Below are positions 43,700 through 54,850 of a stretch of DNA of 64,000 nt, piece by piece. The notes under the pieces are model-generated. The model was not told the DNA's origin. It did not search any database and saw only the letters and a program-made list of their open reading frames with translations. A program made the position numbers and the translations under genes. Position 1 is the first letter of the stretch. Each line of letters opens with the position of its first letter. This stretch comes from Ichthyophis bannanicus (lineage: Eukaryota; Chordata; Amphibia; Gymnophiona; Ichthyophiidae): assembly GCA_033557465.1 (NCBI GenBank), contig CM066044.1, positions 193,246,184 through 193,310,183 on the forward strand, written 5' to 3'.

Positions 43700-45905
43700 A
43701 GAATACTGGGCTTGATGGACCTTGGTCTGACCCAGTATGGCATATCTTATGTTCTTACGTCTGTCCTCATATGCTTTATAATGAAGACCACTAACCATTT
43801 TAGTAGCCACCCTCTGCATCGACTCCAACCTGTTTATATCCTTTTGAAGGTGTGGTCTCCAGAATTGCAAACAATACTCCAAATGAGGTCGCACCAAAGA
43901 CTTATACAGAGGCACTATCACCTTCTTTTTTTTGCTGGCCATTCCACTCCCTATGCATCCAAGCATCCTTCTGGCTTTCGCAGTTGCCTTTTCTACCTGT
44001 TTAGCTACTTTAAGATTGTCAGACACAATCACGCCCAGGTCCTGCTCTTCTTTTGTGGACAGTAGTACTTCACCCCCTATACTGTATCGCTTCCTTGGAT
44101 TTTTGCAGCCCAAATGCATGACCCTGCATTTTTTAGCATTAAGTCCCAGCTGCTAAATTCTAGACCATTCTTCAAGCTTAGCTAGATCCCTCCTCATGTT
44201 ATTTACTCCTACCTGGATGTCTATTGCAGATTTTGGTATCATCTGCAAATAGGCAGATCTTACCTGACAGTCCTTCCGCAATATCAGTAACAAAGATGTT
44301 AAAAAGAATTGGAACAAAGGACAAATCCATGTGGCACACAAGTGATAACCTCCTTCTCCTCAAAGTGAGATCCATTTACCTGTACCCTTTTCTGCCTCCC
44401 ACTCAACCAATTTCTAACTCAATCAGTAACTTTAGAGTCCATCCCTAGGGTGCTCAATTTGTTGATAAATTGTCTGTGCAGAACGGTGTCAAAGGCTTTA
44501 CTGAAAACTAAGTACACCACATCTACAGCTCTCTTTCGGTCCAACTTCCTGGTCATCCAGTCAAAAAAATCAAACAGATTTGTCTGACAAGACTTGCCTC
44601 TGGTAAACCCATTCTGCTTCGTATCCTGCAATCCACTGGACTCCAGAAACCTCACTATTCTCTCCTTTAGCAGTGTTTCCAATATTTAGACTAACCAGTC
44701 TGTAGTTTTCAACCTCATTTTTACTTCTGCTTTTGTGTAAAGGGACCACATGTGCCTTTCTCCTGTCCTCTGAGACTACTCCTGACTCCAAAGAAGCATT
44801 AAAAAGATCAGTCAGTGGAGCCACTAGAATATTCCCAAGCTCCTTCAGTATTCTCGGATGTATCCAATCCAGACCCATGGCTTTGCCTACTTTTATTTTA
44901 GCTAGTTCCTCATGAACACAGTCTCCTGAAAATCATTCAAGCTCCCCATCACCTCTGTTTCTATTTGTGGGTGTTTTCTGAGGTCCTGCTCCTGACCTTT
45001 CATCTCTGAACACAGAACAGAAATATTTGTTAGGCAATTCCATTTTATCCTCATCGGCGTCTACATATTCCTCTCCTTCACCCATGAGTCTGACAATACC
45101 ACTTTTGCCCTTCCTCCTCTCACTAACATATCTGAAAAATGTTTTATCCCCTCATTTTATTGCATTAGCTATTTCTTTTTCTTTTTGTACCTTTGCTTTC
45201 CTGACTACTTTGCCAGCCTCTCTAATATTTTCCAAATATAGATGTCTGTCTTCCTCTCTGTGATCTCTTGTATTTCATGAAGGCCTCCCTCTTTTTCTTC
45301 ACCCTTTCAGCTACTTCTTTTGAGAACCATAGCAACCTCCTTTTCTTTTTACATTTATTTATCTTTCTAACAAAAAGGTTTGTTGCCCTTAAAATATCCC
45401 CTTTCAGTTTTGCTCACTGTTTTGCTACATCCCCCAGCTGTTCCCATTCCGCTAACGACTCTTTGAGATATTGGCCCATCTTGGCAAAGTTAGTTTTCCT
45501 ACAAGACTTTAGACCCTTGCTTTTGAATGGATTTTAGAAGCCCTAGTCCTCATACTGAACCACACCATCTGGTGATCACTGAATGCGAGATGATCTCTCA
45601 CTGTAACATCAGAAACACTTTCACCATTGGTAAGCACCAAGTCCAGTATGGCTCCTTCACATGTGGGGTCTGTTACCAGTTGCCCGAATAGTTTTCCTGT
45701 AGAGAATCCAGGATCTCCTTACTTCTAGATGACACCGCAGCAGGGATGTGCCAATGAACATCTGGCATATTGAAATCACCTATCAATAGCACTTCCCCTT
45801 TCATGGCAATGCTGCGTATGTCTTCCATTAAATCTCCGTTCACTTCTTCTCCCTGCGAGGAGATCTGTATATCACTCCAATGCAAATGGAGTGCTATACA
45901 GAGGA

Positions 45906-46740
45906 ACATATATGAACTACAGATTCTTCAAAGATTAAAACTATGCTCTGTGCATTATTTCTGCATTGTCATAAAGTCATATCAAATAGCTGAAGACGAC
46001 CCTATTTGCTGCAACACCCATGTTACTCCAATGAGTATGGTTGCAGCTAGCACGTGTTAACATTTAGTAGACATGGCCTATAATCTACAGCCCCATCAAA
46101 TTCTGCCTTCCTTTATTATCATGTACAGACAACATGCGGGTTCATCATACATCAAAGGCAAGTATAGCTGGATTAAAGTCTGCATTATCCAAGCAAGGAC
46201 AGGACCCTTGGTTGAAGGAGTTTTAACAGGGAACTGCAGTGAAAAGTGCAGCCAGCAACAGCAAGCATAGCTGTGAAGGCAACAGTACAGCCTCAGGGAA
46301 GACAAACTTACAACAGCAGATGCACACTTGGATTGCAGTAAGCAGAGTCGGGGTGTCCATTAGATGGACTAGGTAGCTCCCTAGGTCAGCACCTCTGTGG
46401 GCATATAGCCTGCTGTGGGTGCAATGCCATGCTGCCCACAGAGGCATGCTGCCGTGCTTGCAGAAGACTTGGTGGCTGGAGATAGAGCCCAACATTTCAG
46501 AAGAGGGATCAGCAGTGCTCCAGGGGGAAAGAAATTGAGAAGGAAATAACAGAGAAAGGAAGAGGGCAAAAAAAAAATGGAGGAGGGGTTAGTAGAGGAA
46601 GGGAGTGGAAAGGGGATGTGGTGTTGAGGGTGGGCTGCTAAAAGATTTGTTCTGTCATACTGATTGGCTATTTTCAGGTTGTCACAAATGAAGACCCCTC
46701 CCCTAAAACACTTTTGGTGGGTTTTTTTTTTACTGCTAGT
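45906..46740. other. Unannotated interval
   Basis: No gene or repeat recognised; A run near 46569-46577. Confidence 0.4.
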
Positions 46741-46995
46741 TCTTTCCCTCACAAAATGGTATTTGGCCCTTTGTTTTTTTGAGCCTCCAAGTGTATGACT
46801 TTGCATTTCTTTTTACAGCAGTCGCCAAACCTTGCCCGTTCTTCCAATTTTTTAAAGTCATCTTCTGTCATATCTATTCCTCCTTGAATATCTGCTCTGT
46901 CACAGGTTTTCATATCAAATGCAAACAGACACACTTTCCCTTCCAGCCCCTCCAAACTGTCACTTAGAAAGATATTGAAAAGGACTGGGCGAGTT
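46741..46995 (-). mobile_element. CR1-like RT fragment, antisense
   Basis: The minus-strand frame has LEGLEGKVCLFAFDMKTC and TEDDFKKLEERA, matching a CR1 RT with FADD changed to FAFD. Short and old. Confidence 0.7.
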
Positions 46996-47275
46996 CAAAT
47001 TGCTGATTAATGTTTAATTTCATTATGTTTCAATCTTCATACAATCAGTAAGTGAAACAGTAGGGCATTACAGGACAGAAAAATAAACATTGAGAAGACC
47101 TAAACAAAATATTCATGCAACCTTCAACTGAAACACTAATCTGGCCAGCTCAAAGTACTTCTTGAACAGTTCTTGTCCTGAGACAGACCACCGTTTCAAA
47201 AATGGTTTTATCTTTTGATGACAACAGTTTTAAAAGTTGGCCTGCTTTTGACTCTTAAATTCCTCACTTTCTGAG

Positions 47276-47464
47276 AGGGGTTCTCAATCCATTCCTCGGG
47301 ACACACCCAGCTTGTCAAATTTTAGGATAACCACAATGAATATGCATGACAGAGACTTGCATACTGTGCATACAAATCTCCCTCATGCATACTCATTCTG
47401 GTTATCCTGAAAACCTGACTGGCTAGGATAGGTGTTTCCCGAGGACTGGGTTGGGGACCCCTGC
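47276..47464. mobile_element. hAT-type MITE with 8-bp TSD
   Basis: A 189-bp element, AGGGGTTCTCAATCC at one end and the complement-like GGGTTGGGGACCCCT at the other. It is near-palindromic over most of its length, with TTTCTGAG duplicated at 47268-47275 and 47465-47472. No coding capacity. Confidence 0.9.
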
Positions 47465-47472
47465 TTTCTGAG

Positions 47473-48888
47473 ATACACTTTCCAAATTAACTTGTTGGGC
47501 ACTAACCTTATGCTTCACCTCACAAACGTTCTTATACAAGGAATTAAAACTAGGCAATCCCTTGTTTTCTTCAGTTTTCCAGAGTTTCATTCAGGTTCTC
47601 ACATCTCCGAAGTAATTTTAATTGGAATTTCACGCAAGGGGGCAGACTGAAGACACTCGAGTTGAGATGTATGAAGAGGAGGAAGCACATTACCCCTTCT
47701 TACTGAGTCACTAACTGTCCAGCTCAATAGTGCCAACTTTTAGAGGCCTTTTTCAACCTCCTTCCAGTTTGGTGTTGAGGCTATTACAGAGCTGGCATGG
47801 GAGGCTATAGAGAGTGGTGGAAAGAGGGGACATTCGTAATCCAGACAAACTAGGTGGCTACTTGGGGAAGTACCTTATTGGGAGGGGGGGGGGGAAAGGG
47901 CAAAGAACAGCTGTAATCAAAGCAAATTAGATCTTGACAGCCACATAAACTCAGAGATCAATCAGCTTGTGTTGCTGAATATTGAAAGTATGATGTCTAA
48001 CTATGTATGTTTTACAGGATCATTCTGAAAGAGATGATATTGGGGTAATCATAATGGTTGGGTTTCGTTATTAAAATCTTTTTGTGTGTGTGGTGGGGGC
48101 AGGGGGTAGGAGCCTGAAAGGTAAGCAGAGGGGGTACCTAATGCTCTTGGACAAGCTCTGTCCTAGCTAGGTGAAGCATTCGAGGATTGTCCTGATCAGC
48201 TCATGTCTTCAGTGTCTTACAATAGGCAAAGTTGTCCATCAGCCCGAATAAGGGAGGCTCAGCAGGAAAGGGTTACTGGCTTGTGCATTTATGCCACGAG
48301 AGAAACACTGAGAAGTCTGTCAGCCACCTTGCTCCTCAACTTCTCCAGATTCACTTATGAATAGCCTAGTGCAGGGCTTGACAAATCCCAAGTGACAGGT
48401 CTCTAAGGTGACCAGAAATTTGCACCTGGTGCCTGGGATTATGGCAGAAGTCAACCGTCTGCCCAAGGGTAGCAGGCTGCCCACGGAGATCCCAACCCCC
48501 ATGGGCAGAAGGAAAAAGAGCCATGATCATGGCAAAGGACCCTTCTGTCTGCCCACAGGAGATCAGATCCCTGTAGGCAGAACGGGAGGGCAAGGCTGCA
48601 ATCTCTGTCGGGAAGATAGCAGGCTGCCCAGAGGGATCCCATCCCCTGGCGGCAAAAGAGAAAAGCCAATCGGGATGCAAAAAAATAAAAAGTTAGATGG
48701 GGGGGGGGGGGTGGAATGAGGCAGCAAAAACTTAAAGGGCCATTAGCTTAAACAAAAAGGAAGGAGGATGAAAGGAAGAGGACAGGAGGGTAGGAATGCT
48801 TGGGGGGGGGGGGGGGGGGGGGGTGGGGGGGGGGGGGGAGGGCCTGAAAGAGGAACAGAGAGTGGGGAGGGGAGAAGGAAGCCTGCAA
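47473..48888. other. Unannotated interval with G runs
   Basis: No gene. G runs at about 47883-47892, 48699-48711 and 48802-48838. 48430-48660 has repeated CAGGCTGCCCA-type phrases but no clean repeat. Confidence 0.5.
48802..48838 (+). repeat. Long G homopolymer (G22-T-G14)
   Basis: Two G runs separated by one T; strong G-quadruplex potential. The true length is uncertain in any assembly. Confidence 0.9.
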
Positions 48889-48990
48889 GGCAGGGGTTTT
48901 CAACCCAGTCCTCGGGGAACCCAAGGCCAGTCAGGATTTTAGGATTCTCAGAATGAATATGCATAAGAAAGATTTGCATGTTCTGCCTTT
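48889..48990 (+). mobile_element. Half of a hAT-type MITE
   Basis: CAGGGGTTTTCAACCCAGTC then GAATATGCAT and GATTTGCATG match the left half of 47276-47464. The right half is absent, cut off where Ngaro-like sequence starts. Confidence 0.8.
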
Positions 48991-48999
48991 ATTGTATGC

Positions 49000-49190
49000 A
49001 ATGGAATCGGGCCTTATATGCGTTGATGCATGAATGGCTGAAGGTGCTGCCACCCCATGCATGGGCAACCCAGCCATAGGTGTACACAGCAATCAAAGAG
49101 TCCGAGGTGAATCCCAAATGGCCACATGGACGTCCTTTCAGCTGCCCAGCGGATGAATGAGTATCCAACTATCCAAACTATGTGCTCTGA
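49000..49190 (-). pseudogene. SGNH-hydrolase-like segment of the Ngaro-like element
   Basis: The minus strand encodes EHIVWIVGYSFIRWAAERT, resembling the first SGNH block (IVGxS) of hydrolase-like domains attached to some vertebrate Ngaro elements. It continues as PFGIHLGLF before breaking up. Only the N-terminal block is seen; the rest is lost at the MITE junction. Confidence 0.6.
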
Positions 49191-49560
49191 AAGATGGGAA
49201 GGACAGAGTCAGTGAAGGCAGAATCAATCCGCAGTGTGTGCCACAGTCAAATATATGATGTGTATGCATGGGACAGCCAGCACCCCAGCACCTTCATTGC
49301 CCATATCAAGAAGTCTTTTTCCATTGCTGCTCCAATCTGGAAGGAATGTGCCGAACAAGCTGGGCTGCAATCCTATAACAATCAATGATTTCTTACATAA
49401 GAACATAAGATATGCCATACTAGGTCAGACCAGGTCCATCAAGCCCAGTATCCTGTTTCTAACAGTGGCCAATCTAGGTCATACAAACCTAGCATTTCCT
49501 CAAAAGACACAGGTTCCACAATGCTTGTATAGGGTCAAGCAGTAATAGCCCAGGTCCCTT

Positions 49561-51495
49561 TTAATAATGGTTTATAGATCTCTCCTCCAGGAACTTGTCC
49601 AAATCTTTTTTAAACTCAGCTACATTAACAGCTTTTACTACATCCTCCGGTAACAAATTCCAGAGTTTGATTACACGTTGAATGAAAAAATATTTTCTCT
49701 TATTAGTCTTAAATAGGTTACCCTGTAGCTTCATTGCATGACCCCTAGTCTTTCTATATTCTGATGATGTAAACAATCAATCTACATTTACCCATTCCAC
49801 TCTATTCATTAATTTATAGACCTCTATCATATCTCCTCTCAGCCGTCTCTTTTCCAGGTTGAAGAACCCTAACCTTTTTAGCCTCTTTTCATAGGGGTAT
49901 CCTTCCATCCCCTTTACCATTTTGGTGGCTCTTTGTACCTTTTCTAATTCCACTATATCCTTTTTAAGATATGGCGACCAGAACTGCACATAATAGGGAG
50001 GAGTAGCCTAGTGTTTGGGGCAAGGTACTTCAGGCCGTAAGGTCGGGGGTTCAAATCCCACTAGAAGACAGCAACCTTGGGCCGGAATGACTGGGGTTTC
50101 TAGTCCCACAGATGCTCCTTGTGGTCTTGGGCAAGCCACTTAACCCTCCATTGCCCATGTTCCCTGTAAGTATTAGTGTATGTGTCTCATATCCCTGCGT
50201 GTTAAATGTATGCCCCAATTGTGTTGTGACCGCTTTGATTGAAGGATAAGGCGGTATACAAAACTGTCTAAATAAATAAATAAAAATAAATAAAAAAATA
50301 TTCAAGGTGCAGTCGCACCATGGAACAATACAGAGGCATTATAATATCCTTGGTTTTATTTTCCATTCCTTTCCTTATGATACCTAGCATTCCACTTACT
50401 CTCTTGGCTGCCACTGCACACTAGGCGGAAGGTTTTAACATGTTATCCACGATTACGCCTAAATCTTTTTCCTGGGTGGTGGTTCCTAATGTGGAACCTT
50501 GCATCATGTAACCATAGTTTGGGTTGTTCTTTTCTATGTGCATAACTTTGCACTTGTCCACATTAAATTTCATCTGCCATTTGGATGCCCAGTCTTCTGA
50601 TTTATCAAGATCCTCTTGCAATTTTCCACAATCCTCATTGGTTTTAACAACATTAAATAGTTTTGTGTCATCTGCAAATTGTATAACCTCACTCGTTATT
50701 CCCATTTCCAGGTCATTTTTTAATATGTTAAAAAGCAGCAGACCTAGCACAGATCCCTGGGATACTCCACTATTCACCTTTCTCCATTGGGAAATTTGGC
50801 CATTTAGCCCTACCCTCTGCTTTCTATCTTTTAACCAGTTCCTGATCCGCAATAGTACACTGCCTCCTACCCCATGACTTTTTTAGTGTTGCCAAAAGTC
50901 TCTGATGAGAGACCTTGTCAAAGGCTTTCCGAAAGTCCAGATACACTATATCAACGGACTCACCTTTGTCTACCTTCTTATTCACATCCTCAAAAGAACA
51001 TAACAGATGAGTAAGACAAGATCTTCCTTGTTTAAAGCCATGTTGGCTGCCTCCCATTAAGCCATGACTATCTACATGTTCAGTAATTTTGTTCTTTATG
51101 ATGGTTTCTACCATTTTTCCCAGTACTGACATCAGGCTCACCGGTCTGTAATTTCCCGGATCACCCCTGGAACCCTTTTTAAAAATTGGCATTACATTGG
51201 TGATCCTCCAATCTTCAGGTACTAAAGATGATTTTAATGATAGTTCACAGATTACTAATAGCAGGTCTGCAATCTCATATTTCAGTTCTTTCAACACTCT
51301 TGGATGTATACCATCCGGTCCAGGTGATTTGCTACTCTTCAGTTTATGAAATAGTTGTAATACATCTTCCCGGTGTATCAATATTTCTTTCAATTCTTCT
51401 GCAGTATCACCTTTAAATACCACTTCAGTCATGGGTAACATCCCTACATATTCCTCAGTAAAGACCGAAGCAAAGAATTCATTCAGTCTCTCCAC
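49561..51495 (-). pseudogene. CR1 A ORF2, RT and C-terminus
   Basis: 51495-50824: SSKSPGPDGIHPRVLKEL, NYRPVSLMSVLGKMVE, QHGFKQGRSCLTHLL and DIVYLDFRKAFDKVSHQ. 50852-50421: SGVSQGSVLGLLLFN, EVIQFADDTKLF (catalytic pair kept) and KCKVMHIEK. 49989-49561: [10 protein letters not shown] to the C-terminal LEERSINHY. Broken by two frameshifts and the SINE. Confidence 0.9.
49996..50298 (+). mobile_element. tRNA-derived SINE with L2-like tail
   Basis: GTAGCCTAGTGTTTGGGGC (box A region) and box B GGTTCAAATCC near 50049; then CTCCTTGTGGTCTTGGGCAA. The tail GACCGCTTTGATTGAAGGAT ... AAATAAATAAATAAA matches the L2-like 3' end at 23450-23513. Nested in CR1 A. Confidence 0.87.
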
Positions 51496-51659
51496 TATGG
51501 CCCTGTCCCCTCTAAATTTAACCAGAAAACTCTCTGTTGTGTTTTAAATTTAAACTGAAAGCTCTTTGCTGCTACTAGGTCCTGACTGATTTAACAAATA
51601 CACTAGGTTCACAGATGAATCAGCTTTAATCTAAAGAATTCCTTTTCCCCCAAGATTTA

Positions 51660-52540
51660 GAATAATTCCCAAAAGTAAATACTTACAATTGCAGATCTCT
51701 CTCCAGAAGTAGCAGTGCCCTTTTGTAGTCCACTGTGAACTGTTATTTGGAAAGCGGCATGCCATCGAGATCTATCAGAAACTACAGGTTCAAGGAGGGC
51801 TGGGCTGTTAGGTATTGGAATGTGTTGGCAACTGGGCATGTCCAAAGTTGGGTCATTGTTTTGAGGGAGATGACTTGCCCCTTTCCTTTAGGATAATTTT
51901 TGGCCCCTACAATCTGGATGTATAGTAATCCCTCTGACACCGTGATCTCTGGAAACTGCAACCAGGAGGGGGACTCTGACTTCTTGGAGGCAGCCACCAG
52001 CTCGCTGATTCGGAAAGTGCTGAAGAAAGCCAGAGTGAACACTGTCCAGAATAAGTAGGTTTCATATTCCAATGAACCCACAGCCTATCCAGTATTTCAT
52101 GGGTTACCAGAAGTCTCACATCGGGCTGCCGGAGTAGGTTCCTTGCCCATCCTTTCATCAGTGTTTTCAACAAGAAATTGTCACAGGGGTTGCCCCAGCC
52201 TGCCGGCTTGGTGAAGAAGAAGAACCCCGACAGGTGGGACTGGACGGTATGGCGAGACAAGCCTTGGGTGCCAGCACATGACACATACGTATGCTGTTAG
52301 CAGCCCACGATTCAGTAGCTGCTGTCTCCAGCCATGGGATGTCAGGAAGGACAAGATAGATTCATATCCTCGCAGGTATGCCATCCAGGTGAGAGGGGCC
52401 ATGACCCGCTGGATGAGCTGCCAGTCTATGTTGATGTCAGGTCCCATTTCAAGTCCAGCAATACATTGGGGTGTTTGTCTGCCATTGAGGCCAATTGTCT
52501 GAAGGTGTCCCACTGAAAACGAGAGATTGAGTCAGCAATG
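51660..52540 (-). pseudogene. Ngaro-like tyrosine recombinase remnant
   Basis: Three frames on the minus strand together give a YR: core-binding region (LTWMAYLRGYESILSFLTSH near 52390), then HTVQSHLSGFFFF, and the catalytic domain FWTVFTLAFFSTFRISELV with the first arginine (about 52010). The HxxR box is damaged (TVHSGLQKGTAT, about 51735) and the tyrosine region is missing near 51660. Not functional. Confidence 0.8.
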
Positions 52541-53158
52541 TTATTAGTCTGCCCGGGTACATGTCATGCATGCGCCATAACATTGAGCTGCAAGTACTTC
52601 AGAGCAAATGTTTGCAGGAGTTTGGCCACAATGACACATTTAGCTAATTGATTGTTAACAACGGAAATGACTACCTGATTGTCACAACAGAAAATGATTC
52701 TCTGGTCCCGTAGTCAGTGGCCCACACACATTGTCACATACAAGGGAAAGAATTCAAGGAGGGTGATATTTTTGGTGAGGCTCCCTCGGGCCAGGGTGGT
52801 GGTCTAAGCATCCCTGAAGAAGATGCTGAAACCAGAAGCCCCCACCACATCGGTGAAGAAGTCCAATTCCACATTGTTGCATGGCCCTGCTGCCACATGT
52901 TCATGCCATTAAATGTGTTGAGGAAATGTTGCCAAAAGTCCAGGTCCTGCTTTAGTCCATGCGAGAGGCGAAGACAGTGATGTCTCTTGCACAAACCTGC
53001 TGTTGCATGCATGAGGCATCTCAGGAAAAGGCATCCATCAGGATCACTCTAAAGGTGAAATTCAGAGAACCGATGAGCGACTGGGCCATCTGGAGGGTGA
53101 TCTTCCGTAGGCCTCGCACAGCAGCGATTTTTTCCTTGAGGTCCTCCAGCTTGTCATA
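52541..53158 (-). pseudogene. Ngaro-like RT thumb and RNase H
   Basis: KLEDLKEKIAAVRGLRKIT (53150 on), AQSLIGSLNFTFRVI, LRLSHGLKQDLDFWQHFLN (about 52960), RNase H FCCDNQVVISVVNNQ (about 52690) and PGQTNNIADSISRFQWD (about 52550). A TGA interrupts near 52568. It connects to the RT part at 54851 once the ORF element 53159-54845 is removed. Confidence 0.85.
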
Positions 53159-53164
53159 AAGGAG

Positions 53165-54070
53165 TTGGGTGAAGCCTGTGATAAGGAAGCTTATCATAGC
53201 TCAGGAAGGAGCTATAGGAAAGGTGAAGTGACTCTGAACAAGCAACCTGTCAGTTCTGGTAGAAATAAGAAAACAGAATTTTCCCATAAAAGACTACCAG
53301 TCCCAGAATGCACCAGGTTTCCAGCAGCCATTAGAGAAGCTGAAGTGGGGAAACGTGTGTTCAATCAGGAGGGCTATGAGGTAATCCCTAAGCACTCATC
53401 TCAAAAGGCAGGGCCTGATTCAGCACAGCTGCGCTGTGTTAGGGAGGAGCACTCATCTAAGCAGAATAAAGGTAGAGTTTATTCTACAGAGAATTATCCT
53501 CAAGATCATCAGAAGCCGAAGCCAAACCGTACGGACAGAGAGGGAAAGAAACCCTTTGGAAGAAAGAGGAGAAAAGCCTTTGAGAGGTCTAGAAGAGTCC
53601 AGAGCAGTACGTATACTGGGAGGCATTCCAAGGGCCAGCATACACCATTGGACTGGGGAAAGCCAGAGGAATGGTGCTGCAGAGCTAGGAATCTCCAGAC
53701 GGTACCTGTGAGGGAGACGGCTGCACGTGGAAGGGACCCTAAGACCCATGCCAGAAGGTATGTGAAGAGAGATCCAGTGTCCAGGGATCTGGATTGGAAG
53801 GCTGGACATAAGAACTGGACTACATACTGGCCAGGCTATATAGAGAGGAACTCTAACAGCAATGGAAGCTCAGGTATGAACACTGATCTATGCCCTAGCT
53901 ATAACCTTGAAAGACAGCAGGGAAACAAGTATTCTCCTGAAAGTGCTCCATTGGGAGATTCATCTGTGCCAATCCATGATATTGAACCCATGCTTGTTGA
54001 AGAAGAGGGGGTGATAGCAGATGAAGAATCTGTTTACATGGACTGCTCTCTGTCTAAACTCCTTTGGTGA
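53165..54070 (+). CDS. Unrecognised basic, charged protein of a repeat family (copy 2)
   Basis: 301 codons to a TGA at about 54068. The frame is open from the insertion edge and has no ATG at its start (first codon TTG), so the copy may be 5'-truncated. It is highly basic in the middle (GKKPFGRKRRKAFERSRR) with an acidic tail (EPMLVEEEGVIADEE) and a final YMDCSLSKLLW. It shares composition, a GKPEEWC position and the tail pattern with 37069-38004. No domain recognised. Because stops are absent in both copies, the protein may have been under selection until recently. Nucleic-acid binding is a guess from charge alone. Confidence 0.5.
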   Translation: MGEACDKEAYHSSGRSYRKGEVTLNKQPVSSGRNKKTEFSHKRLPVPECTRFPAAIREAEVGKRVFNQEGYEVIPKHSSQKAGPDSAQLRCVREEHSSKQNKGRVYSTENYPQDHQKPKPNRTDREGKKPFGRKRRKAFERSRRVQSSTYTGRHSKGQHTPLDWGKPEEWCCRARNLQTVPVRETAARGRDPKTHARRYVKRDPVSRDLDWKAGHKNWTTYWPGYIERNSNSNGSSGMNTDLCPSYNLERQQGNKYSPESAPLGDSSVPIHDIEPMLVEEEGVIADEESVYMDCSLSKLLW

Positions 54071-54599
54071 TTTTCTGTTATAAAGTACAGCAACCATCAC
54101 AAAGAAATACAAACTTGTTCTTGAATCTACTCAGAAAAGCTCCTGTGTAGGATTTCTAGCCACGCAGTAGAAAGCAAGCCAGCTAAGGGGTTTCAGCTGG
54201 ATAACTGCTAGCAATTGAGCCTTACCTAATTGCTTGTGGGCTCTGAGAGAATCACTTCTGAATCTATGTGGGAAGATACAAGAAGTTAACCTGAGAACAA
54301 CAGTTTTTTCCTTTCTTTGTGGCTTTTGTTTGTTGTTTGATATATTGCTAAGAGAATATTAGCTAAAGCCTACAGAAAAGACCAGTTTGTTACCAACCAG
54401 GTCTTATTTCTTTTGCTTTGATTGCCTGATAAGTTAAAATGTTGTTTTCCTGATTTTGTTTTTTCAAGTTTAACACTGAAAGCAAGTAACCTGATTTATG
54501 TGCTACCAAGCATATCTGTGTTGGGAGAAATAACCCCATAAATAAATATCCTATTGGCTTTACCCAAAAGCACAACTAATTCAAACTAGCAATGTATAT

Positions 54600-54789
54600 A
54601 TGTTCTAATATGTTATACTTGTAATGTTACAATTTTCCTTGTAATTTATAATTATCTGTTCTATGTAAAATGTCCTGGTATATCTCATACCAATTAACCT
54701 ACTGTTACATGTAAACCGCACTTGAAACATGGGAAAGAGCGGTATATAAATAACTGTTAAATAAATAAAATAAATAAATAAATAAATTA
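54600..54789 (+). mobile_element. L2-like LINE 3' end
   Basis: GTAAACCGCACTTGAAACAT, GAGCGGTATATAAATAACTG and an (AAAT)n tail. Inserted in the 3' region of the ORF element. Confidence 0.85.
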
Positions 54790-54850
54790 TTGTGAGCAGC
54801 TGTGTCTGGTGTGAATGAACTGCATTGCCCACAATCCCTTGCAAATCATA

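Larger units (their letters stand above)
41669..43753 (+). mobile_element. CR1 subfamily A LINE nested in CR1 B
   Basis: Bounded by CTTA at 41665-41668 and 43754-43757. It contains the last third of ORF2 and the 3' end (43706-43753), and is itself interrupted by an L2-like element (42761-43699). Confidence 0.87.
41289..45905 (-). mobile_element. CR1 subfamily B LINE, split by a nested CR1 A
   Basis: The 3' part lies at 41289-41664 and the 5' part at 43758-45905, both antisense. Removing 41669-43757 joins them at a CTTA duplication and restores the order seen in the intact CR1 B copy at 55117-55847. The 5' part contains endonuclease VLLIGDFNMPDVHW (about 45790) and decayed RT (GLDWIHPRILKELG near 44870; Y-to-F changes and stops). 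5'-truncated. Confidence 0.87.
49395..51520 (-). mobile_element. CR1 subfamily A LINE, antisense, in the Ngaro-like element
   Basis: Starts (5'-truncated) near 51520 and ends at AACATAAGATATGCCATACT near 49398. It separates the YR from the SGNH-like piece. A SINE is inserted at 49996-50298. Confidence 0.9.
53159..54845 (+). mobile_element. Unrecognised ORF-bearing element, copy 2, with 5-bp TSD
   Basis: TCATA flanks it at 53154-53158 and 54846-54850. Removing it restores the Ngaro RT frame GKCIYLY-DKLEDLK. It contains a 301-codon ORF starting at the left edge, a 3' region sharing TTATGTG and AATAAATATCCTATTGGCTT-type segments with copy 1, and a secondary L2-like insertion (54600-54789). The 5-bp duplication fits LTR or some DNA elements. 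Long terminal repeats were not found. Confidence 0.65.

Noticed and set aside
48768..48979. Glycine-only or proline-only ORFs
   Set aside because: Caused by the G run.
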